Notes under the pieces: model-generated
Told to the model about the DNA's origin: nothing
What the model saw: the letters and a program-made list of their open reading frames with translations, nothing else
Database searches by the model: none
Shown here: one piece after another, positions 16,908-24,341 of the stretch
Position numbering within the stretch: the stretch's first letter is position 1
Layout of the letters: each line of letters begins with the position of its first letter
DNA from: an uncultured Ruminococcus sp.
GTDB taxonomy: Bacteria > Bacillota > Clostridia > Oscillospirales > CAG-272
Assembly: GCA_902782445.1 (NCBI GenBank)
Contig: CACZNC010000011.1
Coordinates: 1 to 55,806, forward strand
Direction of reading: 5' to 3'
DNA length: 55,806 nucleotides
Made by a program: the position numbers and the translations under genes

Positions 16908-16978
16908 CCCGCCGGTCTTTCCCACAGGCTGAAGCCTGCGCGCCGCGCCGCTCTGGCGGTGGAAAAGGTCACGGCGGG
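16908..16978. other. Nested inverted repeats, possible structured RNA
   Basis: CCCGCCG (16908-16914) pairs with CGGCGGG (16972-16978). Inside it CTTTCCCAC (16917-16925) pairs with GTGGAAAAG (16959-16967) with one mismatch. Inside that are two short hairpins, CAGGC/GCCTG (16925-16938) and CCGC/GCGG. The result is a branched fold of about 70 nt. It lies between the divergent regulator and XRE genes, and its transcribed strand is unknown. Confidence 0.4.
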
Positions 16979-17132
16979 CTGTTTGTTGGACTGTCACCCA
17001 GAAAGTAAACTGTAGGCGCACGTTGAAATCTTATCTCATCTTGGAGAGCGCGAGAGGAAAGATATCTTCTCAGGGTGACAGCAGACCGGGTGGGGAAAGC
17101 GGCGGAATGCCTGTCCATGACTCCTGTACGAC

Positions 17133-17218
17133 CTATTTGGCGGGCTCGTGCGGTCAGGCAGAGCCAACAGCTCCTCCCAACGAAAACCCGCCAACAACGC
17201 CGCAGTGCGCGCATGTGG
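17133..17218. repeat. Diverged intergenic repeat, copy 1
   Basis: This aligns at roughly two thirds identity with 18845-18930. Shared blocks include ATTTG(G/T)CGGGCT and ACAACGCCGC. Neither copy contains a convincing gene. The pair flanks the XRE gene. Otherwise the 600-bp gap 16783-17386 holds only the promoters and fold listed separately. Confidence 0.5.
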
Positions 17219-17299
17219 GGCAGGCAAGCCAAGCGAAAGCAACGCAGCAAAAAGTCGTCACTCATCACGAAACGGGAATCGTTCTCTCTGAACAGGATG

Positions 17300-17328
17300 T
17301 GGACAAGCCGATTGAAATATGGTATTCT
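17300..17328 (+). promoter_or_regulatory. Promoter of the XRE-family gene
   Basis: TGGACA (17300-17305), 17 bp, TATTCT (17323-17328), about 58 bp before the ATG at 17387, which is preceded by AAAGGAAA. Confidence 0.6.
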
Positions 17329-17386
17329 ATAGCCGAGCTCAGAAAAACACACGCGCGCGGAGTCTTGACTATGAAAGGAAACCATC

Positions 17387-18646
17387 ATGAAACTCTATAT
17401 CGGAGAAAACCTGAAACGGCTTCGCCTTGCAAAAGGGCTGACGCAGGAGCAGCTTGCGGATGAAATCGGCGCGTCCGTACAGTCCGTGAGCCGCTGGGAG
17501 GTGAACTCGTCCTACCCGGACGTGGAAATGATCCCCGTGATAGCTTTGTACTTCGACGTCAGTACGGACGAACTCATGGGCGTGAACCGCGCCGCACGGG
17601 AAGAACGGCTGAAAAAGGACTGGGAGAAGTTCAAATCCCTTGACTCTGTAGAAGACGCCATTGCGCTTCTGCGGAAGATGCATGAAGAGAATCCGGAGGA
17701 CAAAGAAGTTCTTGTCAGCCTCCTGTCCAATCTCCGGTCGGATAAAAACCCGGACTGGCAGGAGCGGAAGCGGCTGACGGAAAAGCTCTTCTCCATGGAA
17801 AACGTACAAAAGACGTACCGCGACTATGCGGCGGGCTGGCTGATTGCATCTGCGCCGGAAGAAGAGCTCCCCGCGCTCCTGGAACAGTACTGTCACCACG
17901 GATCAGTTGATATGAGCCGGGACGCGGTACTGGCGGAACGGTTTGAACGGGACGACCCGGAGCGAGCCATGCTTTACCGTCAATCCCGGCAGCTGATGTA
18001 TCTGCACAGGATGCTCTTGAACCTGAACAACGGTAATCGATGGAATATCGCGGACTGCGAACGGGCGGTCCGACGCAGGCTGGCGATTCTGAATTTCATC
18101 GCCGGGACGGACGGCGGAAACCTCATCAGCGGCGACGGTGAACCTGATCTCTGGTATTCAGAACGGATCAAAGCCGGAATGAGTCTCGCCTGTTACTGCG
18201 CTTCCACGGATCGGAAAGAGGAAGCCTTCCGGTATCTGGACGACTGCGCGGATCTGTTCGAGAAGTTCTATTCCATGCCGGAGGGAACGGTCCTCACCTA
18301 CCGCTGCCCGGAGCTGGACCGGCTGAAGCTGACCTGGTACACCGGCGTCCGCAACCCGGATGATGTAAAAAACTTCGACGATGGGCTTGTCCTCTGCAAG
18401 CGGTCGGCGGAGAAGAATTTCGGGATGGAACTGTATTACGATCCCGCGGTTCACGAAGAGGAATTCGATCACAACGTGGAATGCCCGGTATGGGATCTGC
18501 TGCCTCTCACGGCGGAAGAAGGCTGGGAATGGTTCGATCCGATCCGGGAAGATCCGCGATTCAAGGAGATCGTAAAGCGGATGGAACGGTTCGTGATCCC
18601 TGTCGAAAAAGGTGCGCATGATACCTTCGCTTCGCGGATGGGATAA
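17387..18646 (+). CDS. XRE-family transcriptional regulator with helical C-terminal domain
   Basis: A 419-residue protein. Residues 5-60 are a Cro/CI-type helix-turn-helix (LKRLRLAKGLTQEQLADEIG, then SVQSVSRWE), followed by DVSTDELMG, the usual end of this domain class in Bacillota. The remaining 350 residues are mostly helical, with spaced hydrophobic residues that suggest TPR-like repeats; similar proteins respond to peptides or stress, but no ligand can be read here. It is transcribed away from the module 2 operon, and could regulate the exporter modules or the transfer genes. Both are inference. Confidence 0.8.
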   Translation: MKLYIGENLKRLRLAKGLTQEQLADEIGASVQSVSRWEVNSSYPDVEMIPVIALYFDVSTDELMGVNRAAREERLKKDWEKFKSLDSVEDAIALLRKMHEENPEDKEVLVSLLSNLRSDKNPDWQERKRLTEKLFSMENVQKTYRDYAAGWLIASAPEEELPALLEQYCHHGSVDMSRDAVLAERFERDDPERAMLYRQSRQLMYLHRMLLNLNNGNRWNIADCERAVRRRLAILNFIAGTDGGNLISGDGEPDLWYSERIKAGMSLACYCASTDRKEEAFRYLDDCADLFEKFYSMPEGTVLTYRCPELDRLKLTWYTGVRNPDDVKNFDDGLVLCKRSAEKNFGMELYYDPAVHEEEFDHNVECPVWDLLPLTAEEGWEWFDPIREDPRFKEIVKRMERFVIPVEKGAHDTFASRMG

Positions 18647-18734
18647 TCGCTTCAAATAGGTTCTCCCGTAGGACTAAACCACCGGCGTTCAGTCGGGGAA
18701 CAGATTGAGGAATCACTCTAAATTACATATGAAT

Positions 18735-18769
18735 ACTGCTCCCACTATTTTGGTGCCGGGGCAGTTTTC
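18735..18769 (+). terminator. Terminator after the XRE-family gene
   Basis: ACTGCTCCCAC pairs with GTGCCGGGGCAGT, then TTTT. A near copy is at 20210-20246. Confidence 0.75.
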
Positions 18770-18844
18770 ATTTTGGCGGGAAATCGTGATAAGCCGTATG
18801 ACAGCCCTCCAACAATCCTGACAGAGCCTACTGTCCGCCCCGTC

Positions 18845-18930
18845 CGGGCTGATTTGTCGGGCTTGATCAGTCAGTTCGAGCAACGGCTCCCATCCGGTGA
18901 AAGACCGCCCACAACGCCGCCGTGAGCGCA
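18845..18930. repeat. Diverged intergenic repeat, copy 2
   Basis: Partner of 17133-17218. The surrounding gap 18647-19198 holds the terminator at 18735 and the promoter at 19118; I see no gene in it. Confidence 0.5.
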
Positions 18931-19117
18931 CACAGCGCTGGATTCGCCGGAGGTGTTTCCTCCTCTTCAATTCAACCGCTCCCCCTTTCTCTCTCCTCCT
19001 CGTCCACAGATCCGTCTTATCTTCTCTTGAAGAGAACGGAAGAATAGATGAAATGATGAGTGCTCGTTGCAATGGGCTGATAGAAATAGAATATCAAATG
19101 AAAACTCATCAAAACTC

Positions 19118-19146
19118 TTGACAAGGATTCGGGTTTGTGTTAAAAT
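19118..19146 (+). promoter_or_regulatory. Consensus promoter of the sigma region 4 gene
   Basis: TTGACA (19118-19123), 17 bp, TAAAAT (19141-19146), a strong sigma-A promoter ahead of the plasmid-like gene block. Confidence 0.8.
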
Positions 19147-19198
19147 ACCATTACGGTACAGAAAGACCGATTTTCTGATATGGGGACGTGAATGCTGC

Positions 19199-20107
19199 AT
19201 GAAAGACGAAACCCGAAACGCAAAGACCGGAACCCTGCTCGACAAAACCGACCCGATCACGATGGACGATCTGAAGCGTCAGTTTCAGTCCGACGACTTC
19301 TCCGCCGCCGACTCCGGGTACGATCTCACACGCCAGCCCGCGGAAAAACAAAGCCTCTATATGCACGTCAAGCAACTGTTCATAGAGGCGTGGGAGAAGG
19401 AACTGAAAAAAATCGGATACAGAGGCGGTAAAAACTACTGTGCGGACTATCCTCTGAAGGTACTCGAGGATTCGGAAAGCAATCTTGTCGCCGGGATCGT
19501 CATGCGGATCATGGATGACCCGGAACTCCTCGATCAGTACATGGACGCCGGAACGGAAGCGATACTTTCCCGAGCGGAGGAAGTCGCAGTGGAAGCTGTG
19601 GCGCATGAAGAAAAAACCGTAGCCGCGGAGAAGATCTTTGAAAAGCTCGCCGACAAATTCCTCTCTCACATGATGGGACTGCTCCTGAAAGCACAGAACG
19701 TCCCGGAGATACTCCGGATAACCAAACAGATGCCCGCGCACGAGGATTTCAGCGAAAGCGCAAAAGACAACCGCGATAAGATCGACTTCGAACGGAAGTG
19801 GGATCATACACGGACGAAGACGGGCGCGATGCTGTCGCTGGACGAGCTGAAAAAACAAGAGGCGTCCGGACTGACGGACATCCCCTCCGGAGAAATGTCT
19901 CTGCCGGGGGACGATGTGGAAACAATCATCCGTCTCTTCGCGGACACGCTCGACGGCAAGGACAGAGAGATCTTCCTCCTGAGAGCAAGGGGAAAAGACC
20001 AAAAGGAAATCGCGGACCGGCTCGGATACAAATCACAGGGCGCGGTGTCGAAGCGTCTGAACAAGCTCGAAGAAAAGTTCCGTAAATTCCTCCGCGATCG
20101 GTCATGA
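19199..20107 (+). CDS. Sigma-70 region 4 domain protein
   Basis: A 302-residue protein. Only the C-terminal about 60 residues are recognisable: a sigma region 4-type helix-turn-helix (LDGKDREIFLLRARGKDQ, KEIADRLGYKSQGAVSKRL). The N-terminal 220 residues are charged and helical, without a region 2, so it is unlikely to be a complete sigma factor and may be a DNA-binding regulator of the element. I chose the ATG at 19199 (MKDETRN), since longer readings run back through the promoter. The ribosome site is weak. It ends at a terminator and is followed by the RepA-like gene. Confidence 0.7.
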   Translation: MKDETRNAKTGTLLDKTDPITMDDLKRQFQSDDFSAADSGYDLTRQPAEKQSLYMHVKQLFIEAWEKELKKIGYRGGKNYCADYPLKVLEDSESNLVAGIVMRIMDDPELLDQYMDAGTEAILSRAEEVAVEAVAHEEKTVAAEKIFEKLADKFLSHMMGLLLKAQNVPEILRITKQMPAHEDFSESAKDNRDKIDFERKWDHTRTKTGAMLSLDELKKQEASGLTDIPSGEMSLPGDDVETIIRLFADTLDGKDREIFLLRARGKDQKEIADRLGYKSQGAVSKRLNKLEEKFRKFLRDRS

Positions 20108-20209
20108 AAAATTCACAAAAGAATTTTGTCGCCGATGGAATAAAACGCGTTTCTTCTGTCGGGGTATATATAGAGGGATCTCTTCAAAATCAAAAATCGG
20201 AATATAGAT

Positions 20210-20246
20210 ACTGCTCCCACTTTTTTGTGTCGGGGCAGTTTTCTTT
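20210..20246 (+). terminator. Terminator before the RepA-like gene
   Basis: ACTGCTCCCAC (20210-20220) with GTGTCGGGGCAGT, then TTTTCTTT. It nearly repeats the hairpin at 18735. Confidence 0.75.
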
Positions 20247-20273
20247 ATTCCATCAGCCGAAAGGAGGAGAACT

Positions 20274-21599
20274 ATGGCTGACAAAATTCATGACCTTGTC
20301 GAATTCGATACGGTCACACTCGGGGACATCCGGTTCCCGGAAACGGAGTTCTGCGTGGAGACGCTGGTCCCCGCAGGCATCTGCATCCTCGGCGGCGCGC
20401 CGAAGGTCGGCAAATCCTGGTTCGCTCTCGATCTCTGCATGAAGGTGGCGAAGGGGGAGCGCTTCTGGAATCAGAGAACGCGGCAGGGGACGACGCTGTA
20501 CCTCGCGCTGGAGGATCGGTTCAAAAGGGTGCAGTCCCGCCTGTACACGATTACGGACGAGATGAGTCCGAACGCCCACGTCGCGGTGCAGGCAAATCGT
20601 CTCGGGGAGGGTCTCTGCCAGCAGATCCTGTCCTTCCTCAAAAAGTATCCCGACACGGTTCTGGTGGTGATCGACACGTTCCAGATCGTGCGGGGAACCG
20701 CGTCGGACGTCACCTACGCCGGAGACTACGGCGAGGTTCGGCAGCTGAAAGAGATCGCGGACGCACACGGGCTCACGATCCTGCTGCTCCACCATCTTCG
20801 CAAAGCGGGAGACAGCGATCCGCTGAACAGGCTGTCCGGCTCCACGGGTCTGACGGGCGCGATGGATGCGGTGTACGTTCTGGACCGCAAGCGCGGCGAT
20901 TCCAATGCGGTGCTGACGTGTACCGGCCGCGACATCGAAGACCGCAAGCTCGATCTCGAAATGGACGCGAAGAATTTCACATGGACGCTTCTGAAAGATT
21001 CGATGGACGAAGAGGATCACAGTCTGCCGGAGGAGGTGACAAAGCTCGTCGCGTACATGCGCGGTCAGAAAGTCTACGACGGCAACAACACCGACCTGAC
21101 GGAACGGTACAATTCCTTCGCCTCCCTGTCACTCGCGCCGAAATCGCTCAAGCAGAAGATGAACCGGTACCGCTATGAACTGGAAAAGCTCGGCGTCTTT
21201 TTCATGGACACGCGGAGCAACGGTCAGCGTTTTATCCGCGTCGAGTATCACGAACCGGAGCGTGAAGCAGGTGGGAGTGACGCAAGTGACGGAAGTGACG
21301 CAAGCGTTTCGGCGTCGGAAACATGCGGCACTTGCGTCCCTGACGGTGAGGAAAACGGACAGCCTGAAGTCTCTGAAACCGTTGATACGATTGGTGTTGA
21401 GGCACATCAAGGTGCGTCGGTCAGCGCGTCTGAAAACAGTGACGCAAGTTGCCGCAGTGACGCAAGTGGTTCTCACGCAGACGAAATGGACTCCGGCTGG
21501 GTGGATGAAATCCGTTCCGTGCTCGACGTCAGCCCGTTGGGTTGTATTCTTCTTCCGTCCGACTCGAGTGACGCGGAGAAATCCCGATGCGCCTCGTGA
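20274..21599 (+). CDS. RepA-like AAA ATPase (RecA/DnaB fold)
   Basis: A 441-residue protein of the AAA_25/RepA type found on plasmids and mobilizable elements, where it acts as a replicative helicase or accessory ATPase. Walker A is GGAPKVGKS (about residue 44), Walker B is TVLVVIDTFQ (about 140), followed by LLLHHLRK. After residue 260 a winged-helix-like section precedes a low-complexity tail rich in S, D and A (SDASDGSDAS). The tail is coded by repeats of AGTGACGCA (21276-21302, 21438-21467), which look like iterons. Start ATG follows AAAGGAGGAGAACT. With MobC and the relaxase downstream it forms the transfer and maintenance block of the inner element. Confidence 0.8.
   Translation: MADKIHDLVEFDTVTLGDIRFPETEFCVETLVPAGICILGGAPKVGKSWFALDLCMKVAKGERFWNQRTRQGTTLYLALEDRFKRVQSRLYTITDEMSPNAHVAVQANRLGEGLCQQILSFLKKYPDTVLVVIDTFQIVRGTASDVTYAGDYGEVRQLKEIADAHGLTILLLHHLRKAGDSDPLNRLSGSTGLTGAMDAVYVLDRKRGDSNAVLTCTGRDIEDRKLDLEMDAKNFTWTLLKDSMDEEDHSLPEEVTKLVAYMRGQKVYDGNNTDLTERYNSFASLSLAPKSLKQKMNRYRYELEKLGVFFMDTRSNGQRFIRVEYHEPEREAGGSDASDGSDASVSASETCGTCVPDGEENGQPEVSETVDTIGVEAHQGASVSASENSDASCRSDASGSHADEMDSGWVDEIRSVLDVSPLGCILLPSDSSDAEKSRCAS
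21276..21467 (+). repeat. Iteron-like AGTGACGCA repeats in the RepA-like gene
   Basis: Three tandem 9-bp units (21276-21302) and two 12-bp copies, AGTGACGCAAGT, 18 bp apart (21438-21449 and 21456-21467). They could be replication-initiator sites, or simply the coding of an S-D-A repeat. Confidence 0.5.
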
Positions 21600-21917
21600 A
21601 TGCACACGCTGCCGCGCACATGACCGCAAGGTCTTTTTCTTTTTGTCACGGGAACGGACACCGTCGTCACCAAACACGACGTGGGGGGATGACCGGAAGC
21701 ATGGCTGATTTCGGGGTGAGGACTGACAGTCATGCGGGCCTGATTCCGGCATGCCCTCAAAGTGCCGTCTTTTCCATCTTTTGGATGGAATTACGAGGGG
21801 GCTGCGGAAGGCGAGCAGAGCGTCCGGCTATCCCCGGCCACCGCTCGGCGGGAGAACCCGCACCCCTTTGGGAACGATCCACAGCCCCAAATACTACGAA
21901 GAAACGGAGGTGTCTTT
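21600..21917. other. Intergenic region upstream of mobC, possible oriT
   Basis: A 318-bp gap without a convincing gene, directly upstream of the relaxosome genes, which is where oriT lies in related elements. It contains ACGACGTGGGGGG-ATGACCGGA (21679-21700), also present with small changes at 16868-16891, and the small hairpin TCCATC/GATGGA near 21774-21788. I cannot identify a nick site. Confidence 0.35.
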
Positions 21918-22244
21918 ATGAGAAAACGAAACCATGTCGTCCCGATCCGGTTCAGCGATCATGAACTATCGGTGATCGACGCGAACGCCAAGAAAGCACA
22001 TATGAGCCGCACGGAATATCTTGTCAGCGCCGGGATGGGCAAGCCCATTGTCATTCTTGACGATCTGAGACCGACGCTGGCGGAACTGCGCCGGATCGGA
22101 AACAACGTCAATCAGCTCACGCGGAAGGTCAACAGCGGCGAGATCTACTGTGTGAACCTGTCGGAGTTCAGCGAACAACTCGGAGAGGTCGCGTCTGGGC
22201 TGTACACGATTCAGAAGGAGGTGGATCGATCATCGCAACAGTGA
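21918..22244 (+). CDS. mobC: MobC-family relaxosome protein
   Basis: A 108-residue protein with an N-terminal ribbon-helix-helix-like segment (VPIRFSDHELSVIDANAKKA) and the MobC family block LAELRRIGNNVNQLTRKVN. MobC proteins bind near oriT and help the relaxase to open it. The ATG at 21918 is supported by CGGAGG 7 bp upstream; the frame is open further up but without a ribosome site. Its stop overlaps the beginning of the relaxase gene, so the two are probably translated together. Confidence 0.85.
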   Translation: MRKRNHVVPIRFSDHELSVIDANAKKAHMSRTEYLVSAGMGKPIVILDDLRPTLAELRRIGNNVNQLTRKVNSGEIYCVNLSEFSEQLGEVASGLYTIQKEVDRSSQQ

Positions 22245-23791
22245 CCTATATCAAATACAAGAGCGGCGGGAACAGTTCGAGGTCTGCGCTGGGCCGTGTG
22301 ATCGACTACTGTCTCCAACCGCACAAGACGCAGGTGGGCGAGAACGTGTTTTGCACATCAGGTGTGGACTGCGTTCCCGCATACGCGCTCGATCAGTTCA
22401 TGACGACGAAGCAGGCGTGGGGAAAAAGCACCGGCACATTTTTCTATCACTACGTCCAGTCGTTCGCTCCGGACGAACCGGTCACACCCGAAGAGGTGAA
22501 CAGGATCGGCGTTGAGTTCGCGTCCTGCGCATGGCCCGGTCACGAAGTTCTCGTCGCTACGCACGTCGACCGCTCCCATGTGCACAACCACTTCGTTATC
22601 AACAGCGTCAATCACGAGACGGGCATGAAGCTGCGGCAGTCACCGGAAACGCTGCAATCGTTACGACAACTCAGTGACGAGATCTGTTCTGCTCACGGTC
22701 TGTCGGTGCTGAAACTGTACGAGCAGAAGCCCGGCGTCCGTGACGTCAGGAACGGCGAATACCGTGCGGCGGTGCGTTCGGAGTCATGGAAGTTCCGTCT
22801 GCGCAACGCGATCGCTGCGTGCATGGAGATGTGCTGGACGTCGGAAGAATTCCGCGAGCGGATGCGTGAGTACGGTTACGAAACCGTCTGGCGCACGGAT
22901 CGGAAGCACATCACCTACGTCTGTCTGAACGAGCCGCCGAACAAGGACGGCAAGCTGAAAAAGTGTCGTGACAGAAGTCTGTCCGACACGAAGTATCTGA
23001 AGGAGGCGATGGAAAATGAGTTCGCAATACGAAAACGGATCCTCGCGGAGATTGAGCATGGACGAGCTGACGCGGATGAACGCGCCGCCGATCCCGCGCT
23101 CGACCTCGCAGGACGAGGTACTCAAACGGCTGGAGTCTATGAACGCGGAGCTGACGGATACGCTCCGGGAACAGTCGAAGGAGATCGCGGAACTGAGATC
23201 CCGTCTGGATCAACGGCAGGAGCAGCAGATACCGGATGGGAAGTTTCGCGCGAAAAGCTCTGTAGAAAATACCATGGACAATTTGCGGATCGAAGTCATG
23301 AAGAACACGAAGATGATCGAGCGCGTGACGCAGAGGCTGACAACGATGCTTGGCTGGACGCTGTTCCTCGGTACGTTGATCTTCTCGCTGGTCTGTTTCC
23401 TCGTCCTTCGCTGAAGGGAAAGACCCGCGAGGAGGTACAGCGCGAGATCGACGCGGAGATCGAAGCCAAGAATGTCGGTGCGGCGATGGGGATTCCGCTC
23501 ACAGTGGTCATGCTGTTGATCCAGAAAGCAAAGGCAGATGAGCTCGACGACGCAAGGGAGGTGTTCGCACACGCCCGTCCCGGTGTCGCTCCTGCTCCCG
23601 CCGAATCAGTTGTGTTCGGTGATGATGACGGGGAAGCGGACGATCTCGACGAGGATGATGAACCTGATTACGGTTATGATGACGACGGAAAGGAGGCGTA
23701 CGACGAAGACGATGATTTCGACCCGGACGACAACCAGAACGACGACCAGGATGAGGACGACAGTCACGGCTTCCAAATGAAGCTCTGGTAA
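22232..23791 (+). CDS. mobA: MobA/VirD2-type relaxase
   Basis: A relaxase of about 519 residues that nicks DNA at oriT for conjugal mobilization. The metal-binding HxH motif is in HVDRSHVHNHF. A tyrosine nucleophile is expected near the N-terminus, and Y in VIDYC fits the family. The C-terminal 80 residues are extremely acidic (runs of D and E) and end in QMKLW. As I remember it the family begins MATVTYIK. Here the frame reads IATVTYIK with ATC at 22232, 10 bp after AAGGAGG, so the natural start may be ATC. The alternative GTG at 22241 (overlapping the mobC stop) lies 20 bp from the ribosome site. A second gene lies entirely inside it in another frame (23016-23414). Confidence 0.85.
   Translation: MATVTYIKYKSGGNSSRSALGRVIDYCLQPHKTQVGENVFCTSGVDCVPAYALDQFMTTKQAWGKSTGTFFYHYVQSFAPDEPVTPEEVNRIGVEFASCAWPGHEVLVATHVDRSHVHNHFVINSVNHETGMKLRQSPETLQSLRQLSDEICSAHGLSVLKLYEQKPGVRDVRNGEYRAAVRSESWKFRLRNAIAACMEMCWTSEEFRERMREYGYETVWRTDRKHITYVCLNEPPNKDGKLKKCRDRSLSDTKYLKEAMENEFAIRKRILAEIEHGRADADERAADPALDLAGRGTQTAGVYERGADGYAPGTVEGDRGTEIPSGSTAGAADTGWEVSREKLCRKYHGQFADRSHEEHEDDRARDAEADNDAWLDAVPRYVDLLAGLFPRPSLKGKTREEVQREIDAEIEAKNVGAAMGIPLTVVMLLIQKAKADELDDAREVFAHARPGVAPAPAESVVFGDDDGEADDLDEDDEPDYGYDDDGKEAYDEDDDFDPDDNQNDDQDEDDSHGFQMKLW
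23016..23414 (+). CDS. Overlapping coiled-coil membrane protein inside the relaxase gene (MobB-like)
   Basis: A 132-residue reading frame, shifted relative to the relaxase, with its own ribosome site AAGGAGG 8 bp before the ATG. It codes for a coherent protein: a polar N-terminus, a long coiled coil (about residues 30-100, KRLESMNAELTDTLREQSKE) and a C-terminal membrane helix (LGWTLFLGTLIFSLVCFLVL). ColE1-type plasmids encode small mobilization proteins (MbeB, MbeD) inside mbeA in the same manner, so an accessory relaxosome or membrane-tethering role is plausible. No close homologue is recognised. The relaxase frame in this interval codes for a low-complexity G/A/D/E-rich linker, consistent with the second frame carrying the constraint. 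Confidence 0.7.
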   Translation: MSSQYENGSSRRLSMDELTRMNAPPIPRSTSQDEVLKRLESMNAELTDTLREQSKEIAELRSRLDQRQEQQIPDGKFRAKSSVENTMDNLRIEVMKNTKMIERVTQRLTTMLGWTLFLGTLIFSLVCFLVLR

Positions 23792-23830
23792 AAACCGTTA
23801 CAAAAAAAGGAGGCGATGCCGAGACATACA

Positions 23831-23876
23831 GTCAGAACAGTCTGACACAGATTCCCCATCGCAGGAACGTCCTGCG
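23831..23876. other. Two short hairpins after the relaxase gene
   Basis: GTCAGA/TCTGAC with a 4-nt loop (23831-23846), and CGCAGGA/TCCTGCG with a 3-nt loop (23860-23876). The 200-bp gap 23792-23994 otherwise contains a terminator and a short ATG frame at 23909 that I do not regard as a gene. Confidence 0.5.
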
Positions 23877-23934
23877 CACAACATATTTACAGAAAAGAGG
23901 TATTAAGCATGTCGACACACAGATCACGGAAAGA

Positions 23935-23965
23935 GGATCGGGCGATCACAGTCCGATCCCTTTTC
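23935..23965 (+). terminator. Terminator or attenuator upstream of tnpW
   Basis: GGATCGG (23935-23941) pairs with CCGATCC (23953-23959), then CTTTT. It separates the relaxase region from tnpW and the recombinase. Confidence 0.7.
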
Positions 23966-23994
23966 TATGACCCACGCAGAAAGGCAGGTACGCT

Positions 23995-24222
23995 ATCAAT
24001 ACGGTCAGCACGGCAACCCATCCCGATACCCCCGCGACGAAGTCCCTGAACGAACTGAAGGAAAGATTCAAGGACGCACCGACGTCGCAAAACGCTTACG
24101 AAATTGAAGGTATACGGTATGTCGTCGTCAGTCACTATACGGGCAAAAAGGATATCGACAAAGTCATATCCGATCTTGCCGAACAGCGGGCATATACCGA
24201 GTTCGGCTTGTCCCGGTCGTGA
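23995..24222 (+). CDS. tnpW: TnpW-like transposon protein with a non-standard start
   Basis: A small protein of about 75 residues. The segment YEIEGIRYVVVSHYTGKKDI and the end LAEQRAYTEFGL match the TnpW family, which accompanies TnpX-type recombinases in Tn4451-like elements; its function is unknown. No ATG, GTG or TTG exists in frame between the upstream stop and the conserved part. The position where the family methionine is expected is ATC (23995), preceded by GAAAGGCAGG. Either AUC starts translation or the gene is damaged. The stop is 120 bp before the recombinase start. Confidence 0.7.
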   Translation: MNTVSTATHPDTPATKSLNELKERFKDAPTSQNAYEIEGIRYVVVSHYTGKKDIDKVISDLAEQRAYTEFGLSRS

Positions 24223-24341
24223 AAAGTTATCCGAAAGTTATCGGAATATCCAACAAAACCAGCCGATTGTGCGCGCGGGATGTGATATCGTTTTCGTGCG
24301 TACGGTCGGCTGCTTTGACGGAAACGGAGGTAAGTGAATCA

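Noticed and set aside
23909..24049. Short frame starting MSTHRSRKED upstream of tnpW
   Set aside because: It runs through the terminator hairpin at 23935 and into the tnpW coding region in another frame. No similarity is recognised. It could be a leader peptide, but nothing supports that strongly.
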